A DNA stretch of 64,000 nt, from NCBI GenBank assembly GCA_022844225.1, contig JALHMC010000007.1:62001-126000 (forward strand). Reading direction: 5' to 3'. A program made the position numbers and the translations under genes. Source of the DNA: Hyphomicrobiaceae bacterium (GTDB lineage Bacteria > Pseudomonadota > Alphaproteobacteria > Rhizobiales > Hyphomicrobiaceae). How positions within the stretch are numbered: the first letter of the stretch is position 1; each line of letters begins with the position of its first letter. The notes under the pieces were generated by a model that saw only the letters and a program-made list of their open reading frames with translations, had not been told where the DNA came from and ran no database searches. Below are positions 54,918-64,000 of the stretch, piece after piece.

Positions 54918-55736
54918 ATGCGAACCGCCGTGCCTTGGGAGCCCTGCGTGCCGCTTTCTCCGTTCTACGCGCGTACTGCGCTCGCGACCTTCCTCGCAAT
55001 CGGTACTGGCATCAGCACCAATCTTCTGGTGCTTCAGAATTCTGCAAGGCCTCCGGCCAAAGCCGGCCCCGCTGTCGTGCGAACCATCCCCGGCGTCGAT
55101 GCGGACAACCTGGGACGCCAAGCGCTCGACGCACTGATCGGCAGCAGCCTCGTTGCTCCTCTGCCTGAGAACACCAAGTCTTCGAGGACTACGCGATCGC
55201 GCGATACCGACGCGCGGAGGGTCGGCAGCTTCGCGCCGTCGTCCGGGTCATTCGCTCAAATGGTCATCCCCGGCGGTGACCCCGCGGAGACACGGAAAGC
55301 AACCGTCAGAAGTGTTCAGGCCGAACTCGCGAAGCGCGGCTATGAACCGGGACCACCCGACGGAGCCACTGGAATGGTAACGCGTGCCGCCGTCATGGCC
55401 TACGAACACGACCAGGGGTTGCCGCTGACGGCTGATCCTTCTCCGGAAGTGCTCGCCCACCTCAGGCATGGGACGTCGGCGCCAGGCGCCGCGATCGGTC
55501 TCGAGCCAAATACCGGCCGGGTTGCGGGCCATGCCGAGCAGGTGATCAGGGCCGTGCAGCAGGGGCTTGCGAAGCTCGGCTATCTCGGTTCCCCACCCGA
55601 TGGCCTGGCTTCCGAAGAAACCGTCCGTGCGATCCGGGAATTCGAGATGGATGGCGGCCTAGTACCCTCTGGGCGGATCTCGGGACCACTTATGGCGCGG
55701 CTCTCGCATCATATCAGCACGGCTCAGCGCCGCTGA
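54918..55736 (+). CDS. Exported protein with two peptidoglycan-binding domains
   Basis: A 272-residue protein with a hydrophobic N-terminal helix (residues ~18-40, RTALATFLAIGTGISTNLLV). The middle is a Ser/Arg-rich linker. Two PG_binding_1-type domains follow (residues ~128-175: VRSVQAELAKRGYEPGPPDG; residues ~212-260: IRAVQQGLAKLGYLGSPPDG). No catalytic domain, so it probably anchors to cell wall or recruits partners. Confidence 0.85.
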   Translation: MRTAVPWEPCVPLSPFYARTALATFLAIGTGISTNLLVLQNSARPPAKAGPAVVRTIPGVDADNLGRQALDALIGSSLVAPLPENTKSSRTTRSRDTDARRVGSFAPSSGSFAQMVIPGGDPAETRKATVRSVQAELAKRGYEPGPPDGATGMVTRAAVMAYEHDQGLPLTADPSPEVLAHLRHGTSAPGAAIGLEPNTGRVAGHAEQVIRAVQQGLAKLGYLGSPPDGLASEETVRAIREFEMDGGLVPSGRISGPLMARLSHHISTAQRR

Positions 55737-55816
55737 GCATCCGCACCTTCGCCCGGCATTTTCTGACCGCCGGCTGCACACTATGTAGTGGGCATGAGCG
55801 GGCGAGGAGATGACGG

Positions 55817-56935
55817 ATGCTGATCGGCGTTCCCAAGGAAGTGAAGGTGCATGAATACCGCGTCGGCATGACTCCCGGTGCGGTTCGGGAGGCCGTCGCT
55901 CACGGCCATCAAGTGCTGGTCGAGAGGGGAGCAGCAGCCCGACAAGGCATCCACGATGCAGACTATGTGCGTGCCGGCGCGAGCATCGCCGAGACAGACG
56001 AAGAGGTGTTCGTCAAAGCCGACCTCATCGTCAAGGTCAAGGAACCACAGCCTGACGAATGCCGTCGGCTCCGCGACGGTCAAACGCTCTTCACCTATCT
56101 TCATCTCGCTCCCGATCCAGAGCAGGCGAAGGCGCTCGTCCGCTCGGGCGTAACGGCCATCGCATATGAGACGGTGACAAGTCCACGCGGAGGCCTTCCG
56201 TTGCTGGCACCCATGAGCGAGGTGGCCGGACGAATGGCCGTCCAGGCCGGCGCTCATTGCCTCGAGATGGAGCAGGGCGGACGCGGCATGCTGCTCGGCG
56301 GCGTGGCTGGTGTCCCAGCCGCGCGCGTGACCGTACTCGGCGGCGGCGTCTCCGGCATCAATGCCGCACGCATGGCGATTGGTCTCGAGGCCCGCGTCAC
56401 GGTGATCGATGTCGATGTGGGGCGCCTCTATACCATCAATCAGCAATTCGGGGCCGCCGTGGACACGGCCTTCTCCAGTCGGGCCACGATCGAAGAGCAC
56501 GTCGTCGCTTCAGACCTCGTCATCGGCGCGGTGCTCGTACCAGGCGCTCAGGCGCCCAAGCTCGTCACGCGAGAGATGGTGCGGGCGATGCCGAACGGCT
56601 CAGTGATCGTCGACATCGCCATCGACCAAGGTGGCTGCGCCGAGACCTCCCGGCCGACGACGCATGCTCAGCCGACCTATGTCGAAGAGGGCGTGGTTCA
56701 TTACTGCGTGACAAACATGCCGGGCGCGGTGGCCCGGACGTCGACGTTCGCGCTGAACAACGCCACGCTGCCGTTCGTTCTCGCAATCGCCGACAAGGGC
56801 GCCAAGCGCGCTCTGGCGGACGACCCCTACCTCAGGACCGGGTTGAATGTGCATGCCGGCAGGGTGACCCATCGTGCCGTTTCCGAGGCGACTGGATTGC
56901 CGTTCACCGAGGCCGACGCGGCCTTATCTTCTTGA
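55817..56935 (+). CDS. ald: Alanine dehydrogenase
   Basis: NAD-dependent enzyme interconverting L-alanine and pyruvate plus ammonia. The 372-residue protein has the Ald N-terminus [33 protein letters not shown], the NAD motif [17 protein letters not shown], and [19 protein letters not shown]. Start with a GAGGAG site. It may assimilate ammonia released by the hydrolases elsewhere in the window. Confidence 0.95.
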   Translation: MLIGVPKEVKVHEYRVGMTPGAVREAVAHGHQVLVERGAAARQGIHDADYVRAGASIAETDEEVFVKADLIVKVKEPQPDECRRLRDGQTLFTYLHLAPDPEQAKALVRSGVTAIAYETVTSPRGGLPLLAPMSEVAGRMAVQAGAHCLEMEQGGRGMLLGGVAGVPAARVTVLGGGVSGINAARMAIGLEARVTVIDVDVGRLYTINQQFGAAVDTAFSSRATIEEHVVASDLVIGAVLVPGAQAPKLVTREMVRAMPNGSVIVDIAIDQGGCAETSRPTTHAQPTYVEEGVVHYCVTNMPGAVARTSTFALNNATLPFVLAIADKGAKRALADDPYLRTGLNVHAGRVTHRAVSEATGLPFTEADAALSS

Positions 56936-57008
56936 AGAGCAAACGACTCATCGGAACTCGCTGGTGGCAGACCGGTTGCGCTCGCATCAGTGACAGCAGG
57001 AGCGTGCC

Positions 57009-57476
57009 ATGAACAAAACGAACAATGACGGCCCAGATTCGGAACGGGAGATCCGGGAGGCATTTGACGGTGCGTTCGGCGCGATGCTCGACTGGCGCAA
57101 CGAGATCAAGGCGTCTGCCGATCTCTATGGCAAGAAGGCGTTCGACGAGTTGGGGAAGGCCGCGACTGCCGCAGGTTGGCCTGCCTCTCTCGTGGAAACG
57201 ACCCGATCCCAGTTGTTGGAGGCCTCCAAACTGCAGGCCGATATGATCGACCACATGCTTTCGGTCTGGAAACAGCAGCTCGAGACCCGCGCTAACCCCG
57301 CCGTCTTTCAAGGGACGCTCGATCGGAGCCCTACAGGCCAGACCGTCGACTTGGCCGAGATCGCGATGGCGCCGACGCAATTTTGGATGCAGGCATCGAG
57401 CGCGTGGCAGAAGAGCTGGACTAGCGCGATGGAGGCCTGGATGCGTCAGTCACCCGGCCGTTCACGATCCGACTAG
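57009..57476 (+). CDS. Hypothetical helical protein
   Basis: A 155-residue protein, all predicted helix and loop, with no family I can name. The composition (Ala, Gln, Trp, Met-rich C-terminus QFWMQASSAWQKSWTSAMEAWM) is reminiscent of phasins, but that resemblance is weak. It follows ald and has an AGGAG ribosome site, so it is a real gene. Confidence 0.55.
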   Translation: MNKTNNDGPDSEREIREAFDGAFGAMLDWRNEIKASADLYGKKAFDELGKAATAAGWPASLVETTRSQLLEASKLQADMIDHMLSVWKQQLETRANPAVFQGTLDRSPTGQTVDLAEIAMAPTQFWMQASSAWQKSWTSAMEAWMRQSPGRSRSD

Positions 57477-57514
57477 AGTCGGCGACCGGCTGGCCCTAAG
57501 CGGCTTGTCCGGAC

Positions 57515-58783
57515 ATGGCTTCCGTGGAAGAAGGAGGCAACACATTTGCCGCCAGGAGCACGGATTTGGCCAAAGACACACCCGCCCCCGACGTACGCCT
57601 GAAGCCCTTCGCGGGTGTGAAGGTGATCGACATCTCCAATTTCCTGGCGGCGCCGATGAGCGCCATGTTCCTCGCCGACTTCGGGGCCGATGTGGTCAAA
57701 GTCGAGCGGCCCGGAACCGGCGACGAGGTGCGCTATTGGGGCCGTAACAAGAACGGGGTGGGCCTCTACTACAAGATCCTTGGCCGCGGGAAGAAGTCGG
57801 TGACGGCGGACCTCAGGACGCCGTTCGGCGTGGAGGTGGTGAAACGCCTCGTCAAAGACGCCGACATCCTGGTCGAGAATTATCGTACCGGTACCTTGGA
57901 AAAGTGGGGCATCGGCCCAGAGGTGCTGCACGCTATCAATCCGGGGTTGATCATTGTCCGCGTGACCGGCTTCGGCCAGACCGGTCCTTACAAGAACCGT
58001 CCCGGCTTCGGCACGCTCGCGGAGGCTTTCTCGGGTTTCGTCCACATCAACGGCGAGCCGGAGCGGCCGCCTCTGCTTCCGGGCTTCGGTCTCGCGGATT
58101 CCACGACGGGACTAATGGCTGCGTTCCTGGCGTCGGCGGCGCTTCACGAGAAGCGGCGCTCTGGCAAAGGACAGGTCGTTGATCTCGCCATCTACGAGAC
58201 ACTGTTTACGCTGCTCGGACCGCAAGCCATCGATTTCGACCAGCTCGGCCAGATCCAGCAGCGCCAAGGCAGCCGCCTGCCTTTCACGGCCCCGCGCAAT
58301 ACGTATCAGACGAAAGACGGCAAGTGGGTGTCGATGGCGGGCTCCGCGCAATCGACGTTCGAGCGCATCTGCCAGGCGCTCGAGGTGCCCGAGCTGGTCA
58401 AGAACCCGCTCTTCTCGGACAATCGCGTGCGGCTCGACAACGCCAAAGCGCTGGACGTCGAGTTGCAGAACGCTATCGGCAAGCTCGACTTCGAGGACCT
58501 GATGAAGCGCTTCCTGGCCATCGACGCGCCGGTCGCACCCGTCAACGACATCTCGCAAATCTTCGCCGATCCGCAGTTCCAGGCGCGCGAAAACATAGCG
58601 ACCGTCGAGGATGCGGAGCTGGGTGGCCCCGTGCGAATGCAAAATGTCGTCGGGAAATTTTCCGAGACGCCCGGCGAGATCACAAGCGCCGGGCCGAAGC
58701 TTGGCCAGCACAATCGCGAGATCCTGATCGAGCGACTGGGCTTCACGGAGGCGGAAGTAAAAGCGGCGGGGCTCGACGTCTAG
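57515..58783 (+). CDS. Class III CoA-transferase (CaiB/BaiF family)
   Basis: A 422-residue formyl-CoA-transferase-like enzyme: GVKVIDISNFLAAPMSAMFLADFGADVVKVE, GRGKKSVTADLRTPFG, VRVTGFGQTGPYKNRPGFG, the catalytic Asp in LPGFGLADSTTGLMAAF and MAGSAQSTFERICQAL. It transfers CoA between carboxylic acids. The HMG-CoA-lyase-family gene follows on the same strand, 88 bases on, suggesting activation then cleavage of a hydroxyacyl-CoA. Confidence 0.92.
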   Translation: MASVEEGGNTFAARSTDLAKDTPAPDVRLKPFAGVKVIDISNFLAAPMSAMFLADFGADVVKVERPGTGDEVRYWGRNKNGVGLYYKILGRGKKSVTADLRTPFGVEVVKRLVKDADILVENYRTGTLEKWGIGPEVLHAINPGLIIVRVTGFGQTGPYKNRPGFGTLAEAFSGFVHINGEPERPPLLPGFGLADSTTGLMAAFLASAALHEKRRSGKGQVVDLAIYETLFTLLGPQAIDFDQLGQIQQRQGSRLPFTAPRNTYQTKDGKWVSMAGSAQSTFERICQALEVPELVKNPLFSDNRVRLDNAKALDVELQNAIGKLDFEDLMKRFLAIDAPVAPVNDISQIFADPQFQARENIATVEDAELGGPVRMQNVVGKFSETPGEITSAGPKLGQHNREILIERLGFTEAEVKAAGLDV

Positions 58784-58871
58784 GGCCGGACCCCTCTCGC
58801 TTCGTTCGACAGACAAGCGCCCGTCTTCCCCGGAGATCACTCCAGGACCACTCGCATTTGTTGGATGTGCC

Positions 58872-59831
58872 ATGCCCCTTCGCCTTCCCTCCTCCATCAC
58901 GGTCGTCGATGTCGCCGCGCGTGACGGCATTCAGAGCTTTCCGCGTGCTGTGGACACGGAAACAAAGGTCAAGCTCGTCGACCGGCTGTCTGAGACGGGA
59001 CTTCCTGTGATCGAGGTCACGGGTTTCGCGCATCCGCGCGTGATCCCGAATCTAAAGGATGCCGAGGAGGTGTGTGCGCGCATCACGCGCAAGCCCGGCG
59101 TGATTTATCGCGGCCTCGTGCCAAACGCGCGAGGCGCCGAGCGAGGCATCAAGACGGAACTCGACGAGTTGCTGGGGCTAATCACCGTTTCTGAGGCCTA
59201 CAACAAGAAAAACCAGAATATGACGCTCGAGCAGGGCGTCGAGGAAGCGATCAAGACTTTCCGTGTGGTCGACGGCTCCGGTAAGCGTTGGGTGATGGCG
59301 CTCGGCATGTCGATGTGGTGCCCCTACGAGGGCCGCATCCCCGAGGAGCGCGTTCTGTCCATCCTCGGTCAGTTCCGCAACGCCGGCATGCGCCGATTCT
59401 ACCTCGCCGGCAGCCTCGGCATGGAGGACCCGCGCCACGTCTCGGAGCTCTTCGGACGGGCGTTGGATGCGTATCCCGACATCGAGATCGGCTTCCACGT
59501 GCACAACCTCGCCGGCTCGGGTCTTGCCAATGTGCTGGCGGCTATCGATGCGGGTGCCTCGTTCGTCGAGGGCGCGATTTGTGGTGTCGGTGGCGGTATC
59601 GCGATGCCGCATACGATTGCCTCGGTCGGCAATCTGGCCACCGAGGACATCGTGCACATGCTGAACGAGATGGGGATCAAGACGGGTGTCGATACCGCCG
59701 GGATTGCGGCCGCGGCACGTGATTGCGCGATGCTCCTCGGTGTCGAGGCAGGGAGCCACACCGCTCATGTCGGAACGCGGGCCGACGTCATGGAAGGCGC
59801 CAAAAAGGCGCCTCGCGAGCATCCGGCGTAA
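58872..59831 (+). CDS. HMG-CoA lyase family enzyme, atypical
   Basis: A 319-residue (beta/alpha)8 lyase. Metal and catalytic features are VDVAARDGIQSF (Arg-Asp as in VGPRDGLQN of true lyases) and FHVHNLAGSGLAN (His-x-His). The loop carrying the catalytic Cys of HMG-CoA lyase (GLGGCPYA) reads CGVGGGIAMPHT here, with the Cys three residues earlier. Its cleaved acyl-CoA is therefore probably not HMG-CoA. Probably acts after the class III CoA-transferase. Confidence 0.85.
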   Translation: MPLRLPSSITVVDVAARDGIQSFPRAVDTETKVKLVDRLSETGLPVIEVTGFAHPRVIPNLKDAEEVCARITRKPGVIYRGLVPNARGAERGIKTELDELLGLITVSEAYNKKNQNMTLEQGVEEAIKTFRVVDGSGKRWVMALGMSMWCPYEGRIPEERVLSILGQFRNAGMRRFYLAGSLGMEDPRHVSELFGRALDAYPDIEIGFHVHNLAGSGLANVLAAIDAGASFVEGAICGVGGGIAMPHTIASVGNLATEDIVHMLNEMGIKTGVDTAGIAAAARDCAMLLGVEAGSHTAHVGTRADVMEGAKKAPREHPA

Positions 59832-59846
59832 ACGTAAGGGCGCATT

Positions 59847-59881
59847 TCCCTCATCCCGCGGACAAGCCGCGGAATGAAGGA
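59847..59881. terminator. Stem-loop between convergent lyase and hydratase genes
   Basis: Two 15-base arms pair with two G-U-like positions around a 5-base loop, in the 60-base gap of the convergent genes. It probably ends transcription from both sides, though no long T run is present. Confidence 0.5.
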
Positions 59882-59891
59882 GTTGCAGATC

Positions 59892-60668
59892 TCATCGATC
59901 CTTGAAATTCGGCTTCCGCTTCTCGACGAAGGCGGTCATGCCTTCCTTCTGGTCCTCGGTGGCGAACATGGGATGGAAGGTGCGCCGCTCGTAAAGAAGG
60001 CCCTCGGTGAGCGTCGTCTCGTAGGCGCGGTTCACGCTGTCCTTCGTCATCATCAGAATCGGCTGGGACATGGCCGCGATGGTCTCGGCCGTCTTCATGG
60101 CTTCCTCCATTAGCTTGTCGGCCGGGACTACGCGGCTTACCAACCCGCTGCGCTCGGCCTCGGCCGCGTCCATCATGCGACCGGTGAGGCACATATCCAT
60201 CGCTTTTGACTTGCCGACGAAGCGAGTCAGGCGCTGCGTGCCACCGGCACCCGGCATGACGCCCAGCTTGATCTCCGGCTGGCCGAACTTGGCCGTGTCG
60301 GCTGCGATGATGAAGTCACACATCATGGCAAGCTCGCAGCCGCCGCCGAGGGCGAAGCCAGCCACGGCCGCGATCACGGGCTTCCGCGTCGAAGACACCC
60401 TGTGCCACTTGGAGATGAAGTCCTCTTTGTAGGCTTGGATAAAGGTCTTAGATTGCATCTCCTTGATATCAGCGCCCGCAGCGAAGGCTTTCTCATTGCC
60501 GGTGATGACCATGCAGTTGATCTTCTCGTCGGCCTCGAAAGTATCGAGCGCGCTCCCCAGTTCCCGAATGACCTGCGCGTTGAGCGCATTCAGCGCCTGA
60601 GGACGGTTGAGGCGAATGAGGCCGACGCGGCCCTTCGTCTCGACGATGATGCATTCGTAGCTGGCCAT
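59892..60668 (-). CDS. Enoyl-CoA hydratase
   Basis: A 258-residue crotonase-family hydratase. The oxyanion hole is in [13 protein letters not shown] and [18 protein letters not shown]; the second catalytic Glu is in [20 protein letters not shown], both Glu residues in place as in true hydratases. ATG with GAGGAGG ribosome site. Very similar to mitochondrial ECHS1-type sequences, so short-chain fatty or amino-acid degradation is likely. Confidence 0.93.
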   Translation of the reverse strand: MASYECIIVETKGRVGLIRLNRPQALNALNAQVIRELGSALDTFEADEKINCMVITGNEKAFAAGADIKEMQSKTFIQAYKEDFISKWHRVSSTRKPVIAAVAGFALGGGCELAMMCDFIIAADTAKFGQPEIKLGVMPGAGGTQRLTRFVGKSKAMDMCLTGRMMDAAEAERSGLVSRVVPADKLMEEAMKTAETIAAMSQPILMMTKDSVNRAYETTLTEGLLYERRTFHPMFATEDQKEGMTAFVEKRKPNFKDR

Positions 60669-60979
60669 GTGAAGCCTCCTCGATTGATGCCTGGATTGCG
60701 GTCGCTCAGGCACAAGGCTTTAGCGCGAGACCACTAGGTCTGGCTATGGCGGCGAGCCGGGTCTCGATCAGCGAAGCATGGTGGGGCCGGTCGGCCGACA
60801 ACAGAAACGCGGGGCGCAAAGAGCACGTCCAATCCCGTCTGGTTCGACACACCTTTAGTGGCATTACGAGGAGAGCCCTGCTCATTTCAGTCAAGTTGCA
60901 GGTCGAACGACCAGATCATTGTCACAAAAGTGTCGCAAAACTTGATGGCCAGGCCTAAGAGCGAACTCCACAATCCGCG
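60669..60979. other. Divergent gap hydratase / MFS transporter
   Basis: 311 bases that must hold both promoters. A stretch cattgtcacaaaagtgtcgc (near 60918) contains near-symmetric TGTCACA/GTGTCG arms and could be a binding site, but this is weak. No gene is seen. Confidence 0.3.
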
Positions 60980-62182
60980 TTGTCATTTCGACGACTTGAC
61001 CGGTACCGCCGCTTGACTCACGTTTTGACAGCCAGAACCGCCTCGCCGATCACCGCGGACGAGGCCGATCGCGCCTCTCTACGTGCTGCCGTGACGCTGG
61101 CCCTGACGCTGCCGGGGGATACGCTTCTCTACCTGCTGCTTCCGATCTATGCGGCCACCTTCGGTGTGACTTTGCCGGAAGCCGGCTTGCTGCTCGCCGC
61201 TAACCGACTGGTTCGCATCATCGGCTACGGCTGGGTCGGCCGCTTCTATGAACGGCGAGGCGCGCGGGTCGCGTGTGTGCTCGCTGCGGTCGGCGCGGCG
61301 GTTTCCACGTTCAGCTACGCGGTGCTGTCCGGCCTTTGGCCTTTGATCGTCGCCCGACTGATCTGGGGACTTTCCTTTGCTGCGATGAACCTCGCGAACC
61401 AGGCTTTACCGACCAGCGTTGCGGACGGTCTGGCCAAGCGCAACGGCCGTTCTCGCGCGATCATAGCCGTGGGGCCCACCTTGGGGCTCGTCGGTGGGGC
61501 TGTGATGGCGCATTTCCTCGGCCCGCGTAGTGTCTTCCTCACTCTCTCGGCAATCGCCTGCCTGGCGCCTTTGGTTGCGGCCGGAATTCCGCATCGGCTC
61601 GAGAAAGCGGTCAAAGGCGGGCCTCGCTTCGAGCGCCCCGGGGCCATCAGCCTCTGGTCCTTCGCCCTCGGCTTCACGATGGACGGACTCTTCATTTTCG
61701 GGCTCGGACTGCTGGCTGCCGCAAGTTATCCGAAAGGTGCGGTGCTCGCAGCGGGTCTCGCAATGGCCCTGCGTTATGCGGTCGAGGTCGCGTTCTCGCC
61801 TCTCGGCGGGCACCTGGCGCACAAGTACGGGGCGCGACGGATACTGATCCTCGCCTCGCTGGGCGCTTCGGTGGGGCTGGCACTACTGTCGAGCGATGGC
61901 TGGCTGCTGTGGTGCGCCATGGTCGCCACGATCGTGCTCAGGGCCCTGACACAACCCTTGACCGCGCCGCTCGTTGCGGAAGCCTACCCTGGACCGGAAC
62001 GCGTACGAGCCCTGGCGCGTCAGGCTACCTGGCGTGACATCGGAGCGGGTACTGGCCCGTTGGCGGCTGGCTTCCTGTTTCAGATGGCAACGCCGCTTGC
62101 CATCTACGGGGGAGCAGCGATCCTCCTCGCAGCGACTAGTCTCATGCTGCTGTGCATAAGCCCATCTCAGCGCAGAGAATAG
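60980..62182 (+). CDS. Major facilitator superfamily transporter
   Basis: A 400-residue protein with twelve predicted helices and MFS motif A-like VGRFYERRGARVACVLA between helices 2 and 3, plus GHLAHKYGARRILIL in the second half. The start is uncertain: only TTG codons precede the first helix. Substrate unknown; drug/metabolite efflux is common for relatives. The EamA transporter gene follows after 4 bases. Confidence 0.82.
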   Translation: MSFRRLDRYRRLTHVLTARTASPITADEADRASLRAAVTLALTLPGDTLLYLLLPIYAATFGVTLPEAGLLLAANRLVRIIGYGWVGRFYERRGARVACVLAAVGAAVSTFSYAVLSGLWPLIVARLIWGLSFAAMNLANQALPTSVADGLAKRNGRSRAIIAVGPTLGLVGGAVMAHFLGPRSVFLTLSAIACLAPLVAAGIPHRLEKAVKGGPRFERPGAISLWSFALGFTMDGLFIFGLGLLAAASYPKGAVLAAGLAMALRYAVEVAFSPLGGHLAHKYGARRILILASLGASVGLALLSSDGWLLWCAMVATIVLRALTQPLTAPLVAEAYPGPERVRALARQATWRDIGAGTGPLAAGFLFQMATPLAIYGGAAILLAATSLMLLCISPSQRRE

Positions 62183-62186
62183 AGAC

Positions 62187-63035
62187 ATGGCGACCGAGAT
62201 CATCCTGATCGTTCTAGGTGCGGCGCTGCTCCACGCAACGTGGAACGCCATGGCCAAAGGCACGAAAGGGCGCGACCCGCTGATCGGCGCAACAGTGATA
62301 GCGACTGGTGCAGCGATCGTCTCGCTCGCCCTGTTGGCGGTCCTCGGGCTCCCGGCGACGGCCAGCTATCCTTACGTGATTGCCTCCGGCGTGATCCATG
62401 TCGTCTATTTCCTCCTGCTCGGCATGTCGTACCGGCTTGCAGATTACTCGGCGATCTACCCTCTGATGCGTGGCGCGGCCCCCATGATCACCTCCGCCGG
62501 GGGATATCTGATCGTTGGCGAGACAATGAGCCCGGCCGCCCTCGCAGGGGTCACTCTGCTAAGCCTCGGTGTTCTTGGCCTCGGCTTTCATTCGCTGACA
62601 CGGGGTGGCATCGGGGTGCGTGGCCTTGCGGTTGCCACCGCGAACATCGTGATCATCGTGGCCTACACGCTGATCGACGGACTGGGGGCGAGACTCTCCG
62701 GCAATCCTGGCGGCTACGTTTCGGCGATGATGCTTCTGACGGGTGTTCTGTTGCTTCCCATGATGGCCATTTGGAAGCCCCGCGAAATCGGAACGGGCCT
62801 CACCAGCGAATGGCATGTGGGCCTTATCGGCGGGGCGATGGTCATGGCCTCTTACGGCGCGGCACTCTGGGCAATGACACACGCACCGATCGGTGCGGTC
62901 GCGGCGTTGCGCGAGACTTCAGTCCTGTTCGGAGCGGCGATCGGCGCCGCCTTCATGGGCGAGCGCTTCAGTCCGCTTCGGGTCTTGGCGACGGTTGCCA
63001 TCTTCGGTGGACTGGGATGTATGCGCCTAGCCTGA
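62187..63035 (+). CDS. EamA/DMT-family transporter
   Basis: A 282-residue membrane protein with ten predicted helices in two EamA repeats (HATWNAMAKGT...DYSAIYPLMRGAAPMITSAGGYLIVGE and WAMTHAPIGAVAALRETSVLFGAAIGAAFMGERF). Such DMT proteins export metabolites or amino acids. Co-transcribed with the MFS gene. Confidence 0.88.
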   Translation: MATEIILIVLGAALLHATWNAMAKGTKGRDPLIGATVIATGAAIVSLALLAVLGLPATASYPYVIASGVIHVVYFLLLGMSYRLADYSAIYPLMRGAAPMITSAGGYLIVGETMSPAALAGVTLLSLGVLGLGFHSLTRGGIGVRGLAVATANIVIIVAYTLIDGLGARLSGNPGGYVSAMMLLTGVLLLPMMAIWKPREIGTGLTSEWHVGLIGGAMVMASYGAALWAMTHAPIGAVAALRETSVLFGAAIGAAFMGERFSPLRVLATVAIFGGLGCMRLA

Positions 63036-63069
63036 ACCCGGTCTGCAGGCACGTTTTGCCGAGCCAGCA

Positions 63070-63957
63070 TCAGCGCTGACAGGCACCGCAATAGAATGTC
63101 GACCGGCCCGCCTGGGTAATGCGACGTACGGTGCCGTGGCAGCCCGAACGGACACAAGCCTCGCCCTCTCGCCCATAGACGGCGAACGAATGCTGGAAGT
63201 AGCCGAGTGAACCATCGGTGTGGCGGTAGTCGCGGAGCGTGGAGCCGCCGGCTGCGATCGCAGCCTCCAGGACCTCGCGGATGGCAATCACAAGTCTCTC
63301 GCAGCGATCGATGGGCTTGCCGCCGCTGCGAGCCAGGACGCTCGCGGTCCTGTGGGGGCTCAGTCCGGCTCGAAAGAGCGCTTCGCAGACGTAAATGTTG
63401 CCGAGACCGGCGACGATCCGCTGATCCATGAGGAAGGCCTTGAGGTCGGCCGTGCGTCCCTCGGCCTTTCGCGACAGAAACTTGGCCGTCAGTTCCTCTC
63501 CCAGCGGCTCGATGCCGAGGGCTTTGAAGTGGGGGTGTGCGGCGAGCGATTCGCCCGGAATGAGGCTCATGTAGCCGAAGCGGCGGGCATCGTTGTAGGT
63601 GACCGTCGCACCGGCCTCGGTCTCGATGACGACGTGGTCGTGGGTCGGATCGTGACCGGCGTCGTGCGTAAACTCACCGAGCTGGGTACCGTTGGCTCCG
63701 CCGGGGACGGCGATCGAGAAGCGTCCCGTCATGCCGAGATGAATCGCCAACACTTCGCCGGAGTCGAGATAGGCGAGGATGTATTTGGCGCGCCGGTCGA
63801 GGCGCTCGAGTGTCCGGCCCTCGAGACGCTCGACGAAACGGTCGGGGAGTGGAAAGCGCAGATCCGGCCGGCGTTGGACGACGCGACGGATGCGCGCGCC
63901 TGACAGGACCGGCTCCAGCCCCCGGCGGACCGTCTCGACTTCCGGAAGCTCGGGCAT
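63070..63957 (-). CDS. mutM: Formamidopyrimidine-DNA glycosylase MutM
   Basis: Removes 8-oxoguanine and formamidopyrimidines from DNA. The 295-residue protein starts with the catalytic MPELPEVE (Pro1 after Met removal, Glu2), has [27 protein letters not shown] (helix-two-turn-helix) and the C-terminal zinc finger with four Cys ([10 protein letters not shown]...[10 protein letters not shown]). Confidence 0.97.
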   Translation of the reverse strand: MPELPEVETVRRGLEPVLSGARIRRVVQRRPDLRFPLPDRFVERLEGRTLERLDRRAKYILAYLDSGEVLAIHLGMTGRFSIAVPGGANGTQLGEFTHDAGHDPTHDHVVIETEAGATVTYNDARRFGYMSLIPGESLAAHPHFKALGIEPLGEELTAKFLSRKAEGRTADLKAFLMDQRIVAGLGNIYVCEALFRAGLSPHRTASVLARSGGKPIDRCERLVIAIREVLEAAIAAGGSTLRDYRHTDGSLGYFQHSFAVYGREGEACVRSGCHGTVRRITQAGRSTFYCGACQR

Positions 63958-63960
63958 GTC

Positions 63961-64000
63961 TCAGATGCCCCGTCCACCGGCTACGTCGACGATGGTGCCC
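63961..64000 (-). CDS. C-terminus of a short-chain dehydrogenase (truncated by window end)
   Basis: The minus strand reads GTIVDVAGGRGI then stop, the usual C-terminus of SDR proteins (TG...VDVAGG.G). Only 12 residues are visible; the body of the gene lies to the right. It ends 3 bases before the mutM start. Confidence 0.6.
   Translation of the reverse strand, partial: GTIVDVAGGRGI

Noticed and set aside
1-64000. CRISPR arrays, insertion sequences, phage genes, tRNA or rRNA genes
   Set aside because: Looked for direct repeats, transposase-like products and cloverleaf patterns while reading; none found. A dedicated tRNA scan could still find one that I missed.

Overview
The window looks like chromosomal DNA of a high-GC alphaproteobacterium, most likely in or near the Hyphomicrobiales. 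This rests on a Sinorhizobium/Rhodobacter-type PmtA, a DUF1127 protein, a DUF5330-like protein, the combined urtABCDE plus ure operon, and uniformly GC-rich codon use. I saw no insertion sequence, phage gene, CRISPR array, rRNA or tRNA. Both ends cut genes: the 3' part of purL on the left and the last codons of a short-chain dehydrogenase on the right.

Layout: 1-4.9 kb holds the end of purL, a two-TM protein, an enlarged DUF1963 protein and a serine beta-lactamase-family hydrolase. From 4.9 to 17.0 kb, one minus-strand block carries a complete urea uptake and hydrolysis system, transcribed urtA-B-C-D-E, ureD, ureA, hupE, ureB, a small HCC/CPWCG protein, ureC, ureE, ureF, ureG. Upstream of urtA is a good -24/-12 (sigma-54) promoter match, implying nitrogen control. 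From 17.4 to 26.5 kb are an amidase, queF with a probable queuosine-precursor transporter, a DapA-family lyase, a YchJ protein, an EEP hydrolase, an SDR, an MmgE/PrpD protein and a secreted caspase-like protein with FG-GAP-like segments.

From 26.6 to 36.3 kb a second long minus-strand block starts with three small translationally coupled genes equivalent to the three subunits of thiocyanate hydrolase (NHase beta N-half, NHase beta C-half, cobalt-type NHase alpha with CTLCSC). It continues with a carboxymuconolactone-decarboxylase-family gene, two tandem paralogous family-5 solute-binding proteins, and two permeases plus two ATPases of a Dpp/Opp-type transporter. Several long perfect or near-perfect hairpins sit between the genes of this block. 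Both large blocks are plausibly nitrogen-scavenging systems: urea to ammonia, and thiocyanate or a nitrile to ammonia. The link between transporter and hydrolase is an inference from gene order.

From 36.4 to 64 kb are mixed genes: the methylmalonyl-CoA mutase small subunit without its partner, a patatin, an extended infA, a cold-shock gene, selA without selB/selC, a GNAT-homocysteine methyltransferase pair, a small exported protein made of 12-residue repeats, a DUF1127 protein, methyltransferases, a winged-helix/TPR regulator, a CoA-transferase with an MFS carrier, an epoxide hydrolase, pmtA, mnmA, a DUF5330-like protein, a peptidoglycan-binding protein, ald, a class III CoA-transferase with an atypical HMG-CoA-lyase-family enzyme, an enoyl-CoA hydratase, two transporters and mutM.
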